Translations under genes and position numbers: made by a program
Assembly (NCBI RefSeq): GCF_016907895.1
Contig: NZ_JAFBCV010000019.1
Location: forward strand, 1-57,167
Direction: 5' to 3'
Origin: Shouchella xiaoxiensis
GTDB taxonomy: Bacteria; Bacillota; Bacilli; Bacillales; Bacillaceae_D
DNA: 57,167 bases
Notes under the pieces: model-generated
Database searches by the model: none
What the model was told of the DNA's origin: nothing
Seen by the model: only the letters and a program-made list of their open reading frames with translations
In this document: one piece after another, positions 16,114 to 26,284 of the stretch
Position numbering within the stretch: position 1 is the first letter of the stretch
How the letters are laid out: the number at the start of each line of letters is the position of its first letter

Positions 16114-16593
16114 TTACTTATGGTACGGTTCACCGCGCATAATCCGAAAACTCCTATAAACCTGCTCCAGCAAAACGAGCTTCATAAGCTGGTGAGGGAA
16201 CGTCATCTTAGAAAATGACAGCAGTTCATCTGCTCGAGCATAAACTTCGTCCGATAATCCGAGCGATCCGCCAATAACGAAAGCAATTTTACTTTTACCG
16301 TATGTACCGAGCTGCTCGATGTTCTTGGCCAGTTGCTCACTCGTCTTCATTTTTCCTTCTATCGCTAGGGCGATGACATACGTATCTGCATCAATTTTTG
16401 CAAGGATCCGTTCTCCTTCTTTCTTCTTTACAATGCGCATGTCTTCTTCGCTTAAATGCTCGGGCGCTTTTTCATCCGCTACTTCGATCTCATGAATTTT
16501 TGCGTAAGCTCCGAGCCGTTTTTTGTACTCGTCCATTCCTTGCCTTAAATATTTCTCTTTTAATTTGCCGACCGTGATTAATGAAATATTCAC
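16114..16593 (-). CDS. rlmH: 23S rRNA (pseudouridine-1915 N3)-methyltransferase RlmH
   Basis: Methylates pseudouridine 1915 in helix 69 of 23S rRNA on assembled 70S ribosomes. The 159-residue protein has the full SPOUT-knot form: N-terminal [14 protein letters not shown], the SAM-binding knot [13 protein letters not shown] (about 105-117), and the C-terminal tail [20 protein letters not shown] ending RGEPYHK. Same length as B. subtilis YydA. It marks the end of the conserved core; everything to its left is accessory. A group of DnaA-box 9-mers lies just upstream. Confidence 0.96.
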   Translation of the reverse strand: MNISLITVGKLKEKYLRQGMDEYKKRLGAYAKIHEIEVADEKAPEHLSEEDMRIVKKKEGERILAKIDADTYVIALAIEGKMKTSEQLAKNIEQLGTYGKSKIAFVIGGSLGLSDEVYARADELLSFSKMTFPHQLMKLVLLEQVYRSFRIMRGEPYHK

Positions 16594-16643
16594 CTGTGTA
16601 TAACCTCCTTTCTGCTTTTTATTTATGAATGCAGTTACATTGT

Positions 16644-16705
16644 TTATCCACGGGGATAATTTATGTTATTCCGTTAGTTTATTTTATCCACATAACTTAT
16701 CCACA
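16644..16705. promoter_or_regulatory. DnaA-box cluster outside oriC
   Basis: TTATCCACG at 16644-16652 (part of the palindrome TTATCCACGGGGATAA), and the exact consensus TTATCCACA at 16684-16692 and 16697-16705. A further exact copy is at 16918-16926 upstream of the small CxxH/CxxC gene. All have the same orientation. The gap between rlmH and that gene is otherwise empty. Confidence 0.7.
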
Positions 16706-16727
16706 TATCAACAGTGTATATATCTAA

Positions 16728-16874
16728 CTATTTAGTTAGTGTGTATATTGCTGTTTGCTCACAGTATGAGCAGTTTTTTTCTTCTTTGTACTTTTCCACA
16801 ATCGGTGCTGTTTCCCATTCGTCAACAGCGACATCCAGGGCTAGTTCTATATGTTCTTCGCATGCAAATATCAT
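16728..16874 (-). CDS. CxxH/CxxC small protein (BA_5709 family)
   Basis: A 48-residue protein with the family's two metal-binding half-sites: CEEH near the start (IFACEEHIELALD) and CSYC near the end (KNCSYCEQTAIY). It probably binds Zn2+; the function is unknown. ATG 16874 is chosen because AAAGGAAG lies 6 nt upstream and because the family begins MI(Y/F)xCxEH; an in-frame start at 16925 would add residues unlike the family. It sits between rlmH and htrA, as in many Bacilli. Confidence 0.82.
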   Translation of the reverse strand: MIFACEEHIELALDVAVDEWETAPIVEKYKEEKNCSYCEQTAIYTLTK

Positions 16875-16950
16875 TGTATCTTCCTTTCTTGATTCATCAG
16901 CCATTATAGCATTTCTCTTATCCACAGTGAATATCTCCTTTCACATAAAA

Positions 16951-16982
16951 AAATAGCCTTCTGCATCAGCAGAAGGCTATTT
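16951..16982 (-). terminator. Terminator after the HtrA-type protease gene
   Basis: A perfect 14-bp stem (AAATAGCCTTCTGC with GCAGAAGGCTATTT) and a 4-base loop. On the minus strand it runs into a T tract. It starts 4 bp after the protease stop and would close the wal operon transcript. Confidence 0.88.
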
Positions 16983-16986
16983 GGTA

Positions 16987-18204
16987 TTATGCGTCAGGCT
17001 GTTCTGTCAAAGTAACATCAACCGTTTCTTGATTGCCATCGCGGTAAAGCGTGACCGAAATGGTATCACCAACAGAGTTATTTGAATATAATGCTCTTCT
17101 TAGGTCTTGGGAATTCTCAATTGCTTCTCCGTCAATTTCCACAATCACATCACGTTCTTGAATTGCTGCGTCAGCGGCCGCACTACCTGGAGAAACACCG
17201 ATAACAACAATGCCGTCCGTGACATCTTCAGGTAAATTCAATGAGTCTTGTAGCGCTGCGCTCGGTAGTTCATTTATATTGCGAAGCGTAATGCCCAAGG
17301 TAGGTCTACGAACCTCACCAAACTCCTCTAAATCTGAGATTACAGGCTGAACAATTGCAGATGGGATCGCAAAGCCTAAGCCCTCGGCTACTCCAGCAAT
17401 TTTCATCGAATTAATACCAATGACTTCACCATTCATATTAATCAGCGCACCGCCGCTATTACCTGGATTAATGGCTGCATCCGTTTGAATGACTTCCGCA
17501 TTCCAGTCCGCTTGACCGTTACCTGTTGTATCCACAGGAATGCTTCTCTCTGTTGCGCTAATAATTCCTTGCGTTACGCTACCAGCAAATTCTAACCCAA
17601 GCGGGTTTCCGATTGCAAGCGCTGGTTCACCGACGTTTAAATCATCGGAATTACCGAACGTGGCAACCGTATCAACATGTTCATTATCAATTTGAAGTAC
17701 AGCTAGATCGGTTAATTCATCTTCACCAACAACATCGGCTGTTACGCGCGTACCATCCGTTAATGCGACTTCTACTTCTGAAGCTCCTTCAATAACGTGC
17801 TGGTTTGTCACGATAAAGGCTGAATCACCTTCTTGCCTATAAATCACACCGGAACCTGTTCCTGTTTCACTTGTATCACCAGAACCGAACATATCCATCT
17901 GTTGCAAGTTAATAACGCCTACAACAGCATCAGACACTTCATTTACAATATCCGTTACGGCTGAATTGACATCCAAATTTATGACGTTTGAAGCCGTTTC
18001 CTCTGTTGGTGGTGTTGAATTCGCACCGTTATCTTCTGATGGCTGGTCATCAAATCCAAGACTCGACATAATCGGAGAGGCAATCAACATAAGTGATGCA
18101 CCAATTATTGCCCCACCAAAGGCTGATAATCCTGCTACTTTTCCTGAGTTACTTGATTGTTTTGGTTCTTTATAACGAGAATCTTGATTATCATAATAGC
18201 CCAT
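16987..18204 (-). CDS. htrC: HtrA/DegP-type membrane-anchored serine protease
   Basis: Extracytoplasmic quality-control protease of the S1C family (YycK/HtrC position). The 405-residue protein has a cytoplasmic N-terminus, one membrane span (about 28-50), a trypsin-like domain and a C-terminal PDZ domain (about 310-395). The catalytic triad is visible: His in TNQHVIEGA, Asp in LTDLAVLQID and Ser in NPGNSGGALIN. AAGGAAGGGG precedes the ATG. It follows walJ after about 200 bp; in Bacillus the homologue is often in or next to the WalRK operon and helps tolerate secretion stress. Confidence 0.92.
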   Translation of the reverse strand: MGYYDNQDSRYKEPKQSSNSGKVAGLSAFGGAIIGASLMLIASPIMSSLGFDDQPSEDNGANSTPPTEETASNVINLDVNSAVTDIVNEVSDAVVGVINLQQMDMFGSGDTSETGTGSGVIYRQEGDSAFIVTNQHVIEGASEVEVALTDGTRVTADVVGEDELTDLAVLQIDNEHVDTVATFGNSDDLNVGEPALAIGNPLGLEFAGSVTQGIISATERSIPVDTTGNGQADWNAEVIQTDAAINPGNSGGALINMNGEVIGINSMKIAGVAEGLGFAIPSAIVQPVISDLEEFGEVRRPTLGITLRNINELPSAALQDSLNLPEDVTDGIVVIGVSPGSAAADAAIQERDVIVEIDGEAIENSQDLRRALYSNNSVGDTISVTLYRDGNQETVDVTLTEQPDA

Positions 18205-18403
18205 TTAATAACCCCTTCCTTCTCTAACCGTTCTGCTTTATTTTCCTATAGTATACCGATTTTCAAGGCAACGAATAGGTCTAAACGCACATTTCAAACA
18301 TTTTAGATGTTCTTGCAACAATTGTTTAGAAAAAAGCTTAAATCGTGGTAAAAAAACAAAATAGCGTTGCTCTTTACGTATTTATTTACGTTTTTCTTTG
18401 TTT

Positions 18404-19198
18404 TTAAACCACAGAAAGAGCGGTGGGTTGATTTGGGTCTGTATCATAGATTTGGATTGACTCGCCAACACGGTGACCTTCTTGCTCAAGCACTTGCTTT
18501 ACCGTCATTCGTGCGAGGTCCTTCATATTGTTATCCAAGCTTAAATGAGCGAGATAAACATCAACTTGTTTATCTTGAATCACATCGCCAAGAGCAAGCG
18601 CAGCATCTTCATTAGACACATGACCAAGATCGCTCAGAATACGCCGCTTTACGTTCCAAGGGTATCGCCCAACCCTGAGCATATTTAAATCATGATTTGA
18701 TTCAAATACGTACGAATCAGCGCCCTCTATTGTCTTCTTAATTCGTTCACTAACGTAACCCATATCGGTTGCAAGTACGAGCTTTCTTCCTCCTTGACGG
18801 AAGCAGTAGAACATTGGATCAGCTGCATCATGAGAGACGCCGAATGATTCGACCTCAATGTCGCCAAACTGCTTAACCGTGTCTTGATCGAACTCAAACT
18901 TTTGCTCAATAGATAATTGACCAAGCTGTTGTTCCATCGCGTTCCACGTTTTTTTATTCGCATAGATTGGTAGCTGATGCTTTCGGGCAAAAATACCTAC
19001 CCCTTTTATATGATCACTATGTTCATGAGTAACAAGCAATGCATCAATCTGCTTCGGATCTCGGTCGATCTTCTTAAAAAGCTCGTCCATCTTCTTTCCT
19101 GTTAAACCTGCATCAACCAATATGCGTTGTGATGCCGTTTCGACGTACATCGCGTTTCCCGTGCTTCCACTGGCAAGCACGCTGAACCGCATACTCAT
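18404..19198 (-). CDS. walJ: WalJ (YycJ) metallo-beta-lactamase-fold hydrolase
   Basis: A 264-residue MBL-fold protein with the metal motif [10 protein letters not shown] (about residues 57-66), the ASGSTGNA start, and distal ligands in DMGYVSE and [10 protein letters not shown]. Homologues have been linked to the WalRK system and to coupling of replication with cell-wall work, and a 5'-3' exonuclease activity has been reported for the family. ATG 19198 has AAGGGGGA 7 nt upstream. It is 25 bp after yycI and closes the wal gene group. Confidence 0.92.
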   Translation of the reverse strand: MSMRFSVLASGSTGNAMYVETASQRILVDAGLTGKKMDELFKKIDRDPKQIDALLVTHEHSDHIKGVGIFARKHQLPIYANKKTWNAMEQQLGQLSIEQKFEFDQDTVKQFGDIEVESFGVSHDAADPMFYCFRQGGRKLVLATDMGYVSERIKKTIEGADSYVFESNHDLNMLRVGRYPWNVKRRILSDLGHVSNEDAALALGDVIQDKQVDVYLAHLSLDNNMKDLARMTVKQVLEQEGHRVGESIQIYDTDPNQPTALSVV

Positions 19199-19223
19199 CT
19201 TAGTTCCCCCTTGCTAGAAACCC

Positions 19224-20126
19224 TCATTCATCAATCTGAAGGTCAAATTCCTCTTCTGGAGTGGCACTTTCTATTCCTGGTTCTTCCTCCTCCAGCTCTT
19301 CTTCTATTGAAGACTCATCTGGATACCACTGATGCTGCTCCATTAAAATAGCATTCACTAAGTAGATTCGAATGTCTTCTTCCTCTGCGAAATCCGTTGT
19401 CCGATCAACCGTCACTGCCCACATCGGTGAGAAGAAGCGCGGTGTTTGGTCCGCTAGGCTGTAGTAGCCAAATTCAATATTTATTACATCGTTGTTCGTA
19501 CTAATATAATGGTTATCCAGCAATACTTCTACTGCCGTCATATACGAAACAATTTCTCGTTCTTCTGGGTTTGGCTCATATGCGAAATGTCGCTGTTGAT
19601 AGCCAATAATTTCATCTTCATCATTTAACTGAATGATGAGTGGTTCCTGTTCATTTACCGAGGTCTCTATTTGTTCATAAACTTGATTAAAATAAAGGTA
19701 ATTGTCTTCACGCTCTAAGAACACATAATCCTGACCATTTAAGACGTTCTGTGATAAAAACATAGCGAATGATTGATCATTTGCCTCTTCGAGCGCTTCA
19801 TCAACGTTAATCGGTTCATCAAACACAGACTGAATTGTAGTACCAGATGGGCTTATTTCAAATTCTTGATTCGGCAAGACCTCAAGCTCTTCTTCCGTAA
19901 ATAGGGATAACCCACCTTCAAGCACGACCCCTCTAGCACCAGTCGTATTTACTTCTTGATCAGGAAGCGTAATATTATTTACCTCAAGTCGCTCCATAAT
20001 GCCCTGTGCCTGTTCAATGCTTTGCAGCTGCCCTTCTCTTATTTTGTCAACAAACTGCCACCCTAAAAACACATTCAGCATCAGAAACGTTACAATGAAA
20101 ATCGATTTTGTGCGGCTCCAGTTCAT
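19224..20126 (-). CDS. yycI: WalK regulator YycI
   Basis: A 300-residue membrane-anchored protein: one N-terminal helix (SIFIVTFLMLNVFLGWQF) and a large extracellular YycI domain ending in an acidic tail. With YycH it forms a complex with WalK's membrane helices and tunes kinase activity. Start ATG overlaps the yycH stop (ATGA), so the two are made together in equal amounts. The long Glu-rich end (about residues 270-300) is more acidic than in B. subtilis. Confidence 0.9.
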   Translation of the reverse strand: MNWSRTKSIFIVTFLMLNVFLGWQFVDKIREGQLQSIEQAQGIMERLEVNNITLPDQEVNTTGARGVVLEGGLSLFTEEELEVLPNQEFEISPSGTTIQSVFDEPINVDEALEEANDQSFAMFLSQNVLNGQDYVFLEREDNYLYFNQVYEQIETSVNEQEPLIIQLNDEDEIIGYQQRHFAYEPNPEEREIVSYMTAVEVLLDNHYISTNNDVINIEFGYYSLADQTPRFFSPMWAVTVDRTTDFAEEEDIRIYLVNAILMEQHQWYPDESSIEEELEEEEPGIESATPEEEFDLQIDE

Positions 20127-21457
20127 GAAGGAATCTCCTCATCTAATGGAACACGCTTCCATTCGCCATCGCTTTCGTAATACCAGGTAGGTTCAAAGGT
20201 AGCGTAGCTCGTATTCTCCATGTTTGCTCGATAAACCAGCTGGACATTCGTCACAGATTCCTCCCATTCGGTCGAGTTTGCTTGTTTAATCGCTTCAACT
20301 GCAACTTCACCTGAAGGCATTGACTTTTCATAGTCCTGTAGCGGGTTATCTTCTAAGAAAAATAGTGGTCTTTGCAAATTAACGACTTGTGTACCAACCC
20401 GAGATAAGGAGATTCTCATTCGGTCATTATTTGGCATGCCCCGTTCAAATACAGGTAAGCCATTTAATTGCATTCGAAACTCTATCGTTTCACCGGTTTC
20501 TTTTGATGCCCAGTTACTTAATGCATAATCATCCGTCCAAGCTCCAGTATAATTAATAAATTCAACAGCGACATCCAAGATATGGCGACTGCTGGATTCC
20601 GGTGATTCCGCCACAAACGGATAGCTGTAATTCAAATACGTAATAAGGCTATCAATTGTCACAATCCGGCTTCCATCTGTATATAAGTTCTCGCCATTTA
20701 GCTGATTTTGTCTCGGGACATCCGTGCTATTAAAAAGTCTTTGATTAATTATAGATATCTCCATATCTTCATACTTTCTAATTAGATATTGTGAATAGGA
20801 GGGAACAACCTGCCGTTCTGTTGAGACATAGATTCGCTCACGCAGCAGCATTTGATTTGTATCGATTTCTTTAGCAATTATGGCGTTTAACTCCCCATCC
20901 GCATCATCTTTATAAAGATGTTCCTCTAACAGATCAGCTGAAATAGAAGTGCGTAACGTTACTACTTGCTCCTGTTGATTTGAAGCCATTTGCACATTTA
21001 CTTGATCTGTATCCGAACTGATATAAAAGAAGAGCCGGTCAACTTCATTAATGGTAGACGTATTAAACTCACCTTCAAATGCCCTTAACAAATAGGAGAC
21101 AGGAATGTGATCAGGAAACGACACCTCAATACCTTCGCTCGCCAGCACATCCTCTGTTCCAACTGATTCAATCAACTCATGGTTTGTAAATTCGCGCAGC
21201 AAATTCTCGTATCTCTCCGATGTTTTCTCAATAAGAGAATACGTATTAGCGCCTTGATGCAATACAACTTGATCGGGTTTAATAAGTTGGATCGGATCAA
21301 GTTCTTCGCCAATAGTATCATCTGCTTGAACACTTTCACTCTGCTCACTTTCTAAGGCCTGCATATTCGGTTGGTACGTCCAAAGCTGATAGGTTAAGAA
21401 CAGACTAAGCCCAATTAAGGAGATCAACGAGACTGTTTTTAATTGTTCATAACTCAC
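20123..21457 (-). CDS. yycH: WalK regulator YycH
   Basis: A 444-residue single-span protein: N-terminal helix (VSLISLIGLSLFLTYQLW, about 9-26) and an extracellular YycH domain. Together with YycI it modulates WalK. Its start overlaps the walK stop by ATGA. Position, size and topology match the family even though the sequence itself is weakly conserved. Confidence 0.9.
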   Translation of the reverse strand: MSYEQLKTVSLISLIGLSLFLTYQLWTYQPNMQALESEQSESVQADDTIGEELDPIQLIKPDQVVLHQGANTYSLIEKTSERYENLLREFTNHELIESVGTEDVLASEGIEVSFPDHIPVSYLLRAFEGEFNTSTINEVDRLFFYISSDTDQVNVQMASNQQEQVVTLRTSISADLLEEHLYKDDADGELNAIIAKEIDTNQMLLRERIYVSTERQVVPSYSQYLIRKYEDMEISIINQRLFNSTDVPRQNQLNGENLYTDGSRIVTIDSLITYLNYSYPFVAESPESSSRHILDVAVEFINYTGAWTDDYALSNWASKETGETIEFRMQLNGLPVFERGMPNNDRMRISLSRVGTQVVNLQRPLFFLEDNPLQDYEKSMPSGEVAVEAIKQANSTEWEESVTNVQLVYRANMENTSYATFEPTWYYESDGEWKRVPLDEEIPS

Positions 21458-23295
21458 ACTTTTCCTCCTTTAAACGTTGAATAAGGCAAGGTGACATAAA
21501 TGGTCGTTCCTTCGTTATACTCGCTATGCACCCAAATTTCTCCGTCATGAGCTTGAACATATTCCCTCGCAATGGCCAAACCAAGCCCTGTTCCTCCAAC
21601 ATTGCGCGCACGTGCTTTATCAACTCGATAAAAGCGTTCAAATATACGCTCCTGTGACTCAGGGGGGATGCCCATTCCTTCATCAGCGATACTAATTCGT
21701 GCCTTGTTTCCTTGATGAAGTAACGTGACTGTGACGTTGCCACCTGATGGCGAATACTTAATCGCATTCGAGATAATATTGTCTAACACCTGCGTTAATT
21801 TATCGGCATCAAGCTTGGCATAGGTTGGTTGCTTAACGATATGACGGTGGAAATAGATGTTTTTATCTTTCACGATCATTTCAAACCGCTCAACAATGCT
21901 ATGGACAAACGCTCCTAATTCAACCCACTGCATGTCCAATCGATAGTCTTTTGAATCGATCTTTGACAGCTGCAATAAATCATTGACTAAGCGTATCATC
22001 CGATCCGTTTCTTTCTGCGTTACATTTAGAAAGTGTGGTGCAATTTCCTCATCAGTCATTGCCCCGTCAGCAAGCGCTTCAAGATAGCTTTTCATCGTCG
22101 TTAAAGGAGTTCGTAATTCATGCGAGACGTTAGCAACAAACTCCCGTCGTTCGCCTTCAATTTTTTCTTTTTCCGTCACATCATGAAGAACGGTTATAAG
22201 TCCGTTAATCGGGCCGTCGTCTTCTTGTATTGCTGAGAAATTCGCTTCAATGACATTGTGATGGTCAGCCTCACTGTAGTCGAGCAATACCGGCTCATCT
22301 TTCTCATACAAATCATAGATACTGGTTGATTCCTCAATTTGCAATACCTTGACAATTGGTTTACGTAAAACATGCTTGAGCGAAATTCCTAACAATTCTT
22401 CCGCTCTTCGATTCATTAAAATAATTAAGCCGCTTTGATCCGTCGCGATCACCCCGTCGGTCATATGCGTTAGAACCGAGCGCAGACGTTTTTGTTCACG
22501 GTCCCGCATCAATGTCGTATCATGGAGTTTATTTGTCAGCTCATTAAACGACATCGCCAGCTGTCCAAGTTCATCGGTACTGTATACATGCACCTGCCTT
22601 GAGAAGTCACCATGTCCCATACGCAAGGCTTGGCGCCTCATATCAAGGATGGGAGCGGTAATCGTTCTTGCGACTAAAATAATGACAATAAACGTTACAA
22701 ATAAAGCGATCGATGTCGCCGTTATAAAGATGGAATTTATCGCTTGCGCTTGATCCGTTACATCTTCAATGGAAGCTTCAATATAGACGGCTCCACGAAT
22801 TTCTCCTGTTCCATCTCCTCCATCTGCGCGAATCGGCTGTGCAATGACAATATAACGTTCTTGATTTTGTTCATTAAAGCGCTCGTCATGCTGAGGCGAT
22901 CCCCCGGTTATTGCCCGTCTCACAATTGTTTGATCGGTCTGCTGTCCAATAATATTACGGTCACTATCTGCTGAGCTTGCTAACACTTCAAAGTTTGGTC
23001 CAATTACCTGCGCTTTTCCGAATCTTGTATTCTCATCATTAGCAGGGAATGCATTGCGTACAAGGATATCGAAGTTTGCAGGATCTGTTTCTTCATCCAT
23101 AAATTCTTGCCCCGCACTCGACGTCAAGATGTTTAAGCGGTCATGTAGAACCGTTTCATAGTTATCTCGCAAACTTCGTTCAAGCTCTTGTGAAAAATAA
23201 AAGCTAACGATTTGCATGGCAAGCACAATAAGCAAAATATAGATGATAATCAGTTTAAAACGTATGGACTTAAAAAATCCGACGTTTCGTTCCAT
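21454..23295 (-). CDS. walK: Essential cell-wall sensor histidine kinase WalK
   Basis: Membrane histidine kinase that phosphorylates WalR and adjusts autolysins to wall growth. The 613-residue protein has two membrane spans (about 12-32 and 187-207) bounding an extracellular sensor domain, then HAMP, a PAS domain (about 265-370), HisKA with the phospho-accepting His in FVANVSHELRTPLTTM (about 390), and HATPase_c with DEGMGIPPE and GGTGLGLAIAREYV. It starts at the base after the walR stop. Full length for the family (about 611). Confidence 0.97.
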   Translation of the reverse strand: MERNVGFFKSIRFKLIIIYILLIVLAMQIVSFYFSQELERSLRDNYETVLHDRLNILTSSAGQEFMDEETDPANFDILVRNAFPANDENTRFGKAQVIGPNFEVLASSADSDRNIIGQQTDQTIVRRAITGGSPQHDERFNEQNQERYIVIAQPIRADGGDGTGEIRGAVYIEASIEDVTDQAQAINSIFITATSIALFVTFIVIILVARTITAPILDMRRQALRMGHGDFSRQVHVYSTDELGQLAMSFNELTNKLHDTTLMRDREQKRLRSVLTHMTDGVIATDQSGLIILMNRRAEELLGISLKHVLRKPIVKVLQIEESTSIYDLYEKDEPVLLDYSEADHHNVIEANFSAIQEDDGPINGLITVLHDVTEKEKIEGERREFVANVSHELRTPLTTMKSYLEALADGAMTDEEIAPHFLNVTQKETDRMIRLVNDLLQLSKIDSKDYRLDMQWVELGAFVHSIVERFEMIVKDKNIYFHRHIVKQPTYAKLDADKLTQVLDNIISNAIKYSPSGGNVTVTLLHQGNKARISIADEGMGIPPESQERIFERFYRVDKARARNVGGTGLGLAIAREYVQAHDGEIWVHSEYNEGTTIYVTLPYSTFKGGKV

Positions 23296-24009
23296 CTAGC
23301 GATCTCCTTGATTTTCCGGTGGTGCTAAAAAGTATCCGACTCCTCGTCTGGTCATAATCCAAGCAGGGTAACTTGGATTATCCTCTACTTTTTCACGTAA
23401 ACGTCTAACGGTTACATCTACCGTTCGCACATCGCCGAAATAGTCATAACCCCAAACGGCTTGAAGCAAATGTTCTCTTGTCATAACTTGTCCTAGATGC
23501 TTCCCGAGGTAATGAATTAACTCAAATTCACGATGCGTTAAATCAACAGCTTCTCCTCGTTTTTTCACTTGATAGGCGTCTGGATGGATCGACAAGTCTC
23601 CAACCGAAATTTCTTTTGTTGTTGAGTTGTTTTCTTCAACAGCAGCTTGTTGACGGCGCAAGTTCGCTTTTACTCGTGCAAGTAGCTCTCTTGTACTGAA
23701 CGGTTTCGTCACGTAATCATCCGCTCCAAGCTCTAAGCCTAGCACTTTATCAATCTCAGAATCTTTGGCTGTCAGCATAATAATCGGCAGATCATATTGC
23801 TTACGGACTTCGCGACATACTTCCATTCCATCTTTAAAAGGAAGCATGATATCAAGCAACATTAAATCCGGTTTGCGCTCCTTCACTCGCTCTAAAGCCT
23901 CGTTTCCATCATAAGCGCAAGTGACGTCAAACCCTTCTTTTTCAAGATTAAATTTCAATATATCCGCAATCGGTTTTTCATCGTCTACTACTAAGATATA
24001 TTTATCCAT
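23296..24009 (-). CDS. walR: Essential response regulator WalR
   Basis: OmpR-family regulator of cell-wall metabolism. The 237-residue protein has a receiver domain with the acidic pocket DDE, phospho-Asp in LMLLDIMLP (about D53), and LTAKDSE plus KPF; the winged-helix DNA-binding domain ends [17 protein letters not shown] lies 6 nt before the ATG. First gene of walR-walK-yycH-yycI-walJ. A perfect palindrome lies 70 bp upstream. Confidence 0.97.
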   Translation of the reverse strand: MDKYILVVDDEKPIADILKFNLEKEGFDVTCAYDGNEALERVKERKPDLMLLDIMLPFKDGMEVCREVRKQYDLPIIMLTAKDSEIDKVLGLELGADDYVTKPFSTRELLARVKANLRRQQAAVEENNSTTKEISVGDLSIHPDAYQVKKRGEAVDLTHREFELIHYLGKHLGQVMTREHLLQAVWGYDYFGDVRTVDVTVRRLREKVEDNPSYPAWIMTRRGVGYFLAPPENQGDR

Positions 24010-24078
24010 GTGAACCTCCTAGATATCGGTGTCATTTCATTTATTTAATGTATCTATTGTATGGCGGACTGAACAAAA

Positions 24079-24096
24079 CATCAGCCTAGGCTGATG
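24079..24096. promoter_or_regulatory. 18-bp palindrome upstream of walR
   Basis: CATCAGCCTAGGCTGATG is a perfect palindrome 70-87 bp before the walR ATG. On the minus strand it is followed by TTTTG, so it could be a second terminator after the tRNA cluster. Its right half also falls where the -35 would be for a possible TACAAT -10 seventeen bases on, so it could be an operator. Confidence 0.5.
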
Positions 24097-24194
24097 CTTC
24101 CTCTCCAAGCAAAACAAATCATTCCCTGGGGAATAATCGCTACACACTGCTTGTCTTATTAGTTTAACACAAACATGCAAAACACAAAGGAAAT

Positions 24195-24230
24195 ACAAAA
24201 AAGAACTTTATGCATACACATAAAGTTCTT
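24195..24230 (-). terminator. Terminator of the tRNA cluster
   Basis: AAGAACTTTAT (24201-24211) pairs with ATAAAGTTCTT (24220-24230), followed on the minus strand by a T run. It lies 7 bp after tRNA-Thr. Confidence 0.85.
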
Positions 24231-24236
24231 TCACTA

Positions 24237-24309
<73 letters not shown>

Positions 24310-24312
24310 AAA

Positions 24313-24388
<76 letters not shown>

Positions 24389-24410
24389 ATACATACATAA
24401 TTAAAATAAA

Positions 24411-24487
24411 TGGCGGTCCGGACGGGACTCGAACCCGCGACCTCCTGCGTGACAGGCAGGCATTCTAACCAACTGAACTACCGGACC
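24411..24487 (-). tRNA. trnD: tRNA-Asp (anticodon GUC)
   Basis: Minus strand; acceptor GGTCCGG/CCGGACC, anticodon loop CTGTCAC with GTC, T-arm GCGGGTTCGAGTCCCG, discriminator G and encoded CCA. Confidence 0.96.
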
Positions 24488-24512
24488 ATTAAAGTATGTA
24501 TTTATATAAAAG

Positions 24513-24584
24513 TGACCCGTACGGGATTCGAACCCGTGATACCGCCGTGAAAGGGCGGTGTCTTAACCACTTGACCAACGGGCC
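24513..24584 (-). tRNA. trnE: tRNA-Glu (anticodon UUC)
   Basis: Minus strand; acceptor GGCCCGT/ACGGGTC, anticodon loop CTTTCAC with TTC, T-arm ACGGGTTCGAATCCCGT. CCA is not encoded. Confidence 0.95.
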
Positions 24585-24594
24585 ACTGTAAAAA

Positions 24595-24670
24595 TGGTGA
24601 GCCATGAAGGATTCGAACCTTCGACCCTCTGATTAAAAGTCAGATGCTCTACCAACTGAGCTAATGGCTC
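24595..24670 (-). tRNA. trnK: tRNA-Lys (anticodon UUU)
   Basis: Minus strand; acceptor GAGCCAT/ATGGCTC, anticodon loop CTTTTAA with TTT, T-arm GAAGGTTCGAATCCTTC, CCA encoded. First gene in the cluster Lys-Glu-Asp-Phe-Thr. Confidence 0.96.
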
Positions 24671-24841
24671 AAATAAAAAACTGAGCAGACGGTGCAAGAA
24701 GCAAACCGTATTTCACCATATTCTCTCGGCGACAAGATTTATAATAACACATATAAATCAACGATGCAATTACTTTTTTAAAAATATTTTTCAAAAGGGA
24801 ATAATCGCTTAAGACCAGTCTCTAGCATACTTAAAAGAACT

Positions 24842-24870
24842 GGAAAACGCAAGCTATTCTTACGTTTTCC
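24842..24870 (-). terminator. Probable terminator of purA
   Basis: GGAAAACGCAAG (24842-24853) and CTTACGTTTTCC (24859-24870) form a 12-bp stem with one mismatch and a 5-base loop, ten bases after the purA stop. The minus-strand T run is weak. Confidence 0.6.
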
Positions 24871-24879
24871 TTCTAGTTG

Positions 24880-26230
<1,351 letters not shown>

Positions 26231-26232
26231 TT

Positions 26233-26276
26233 AAATCCGAACGTTATTTATTATAAAAACTGTATCATTCGTTATA
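26233..26276. promoter_or_regulatory. PurR box pair of purA
   Basis: AAATCCGAACGTT (26233-26245) fits the Bacillus PurBox (AWWWCCGAACWWT) in all but one place. A degenerate copy in the opposite orientation is at 26264-26276 (minus strand TATAACGAATGAT). They sit directly upstream of the promoter, as at B. subtilis purine genes. Confidence 0.7.
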
Positions 26277-26284
26277 AAAGCGAA

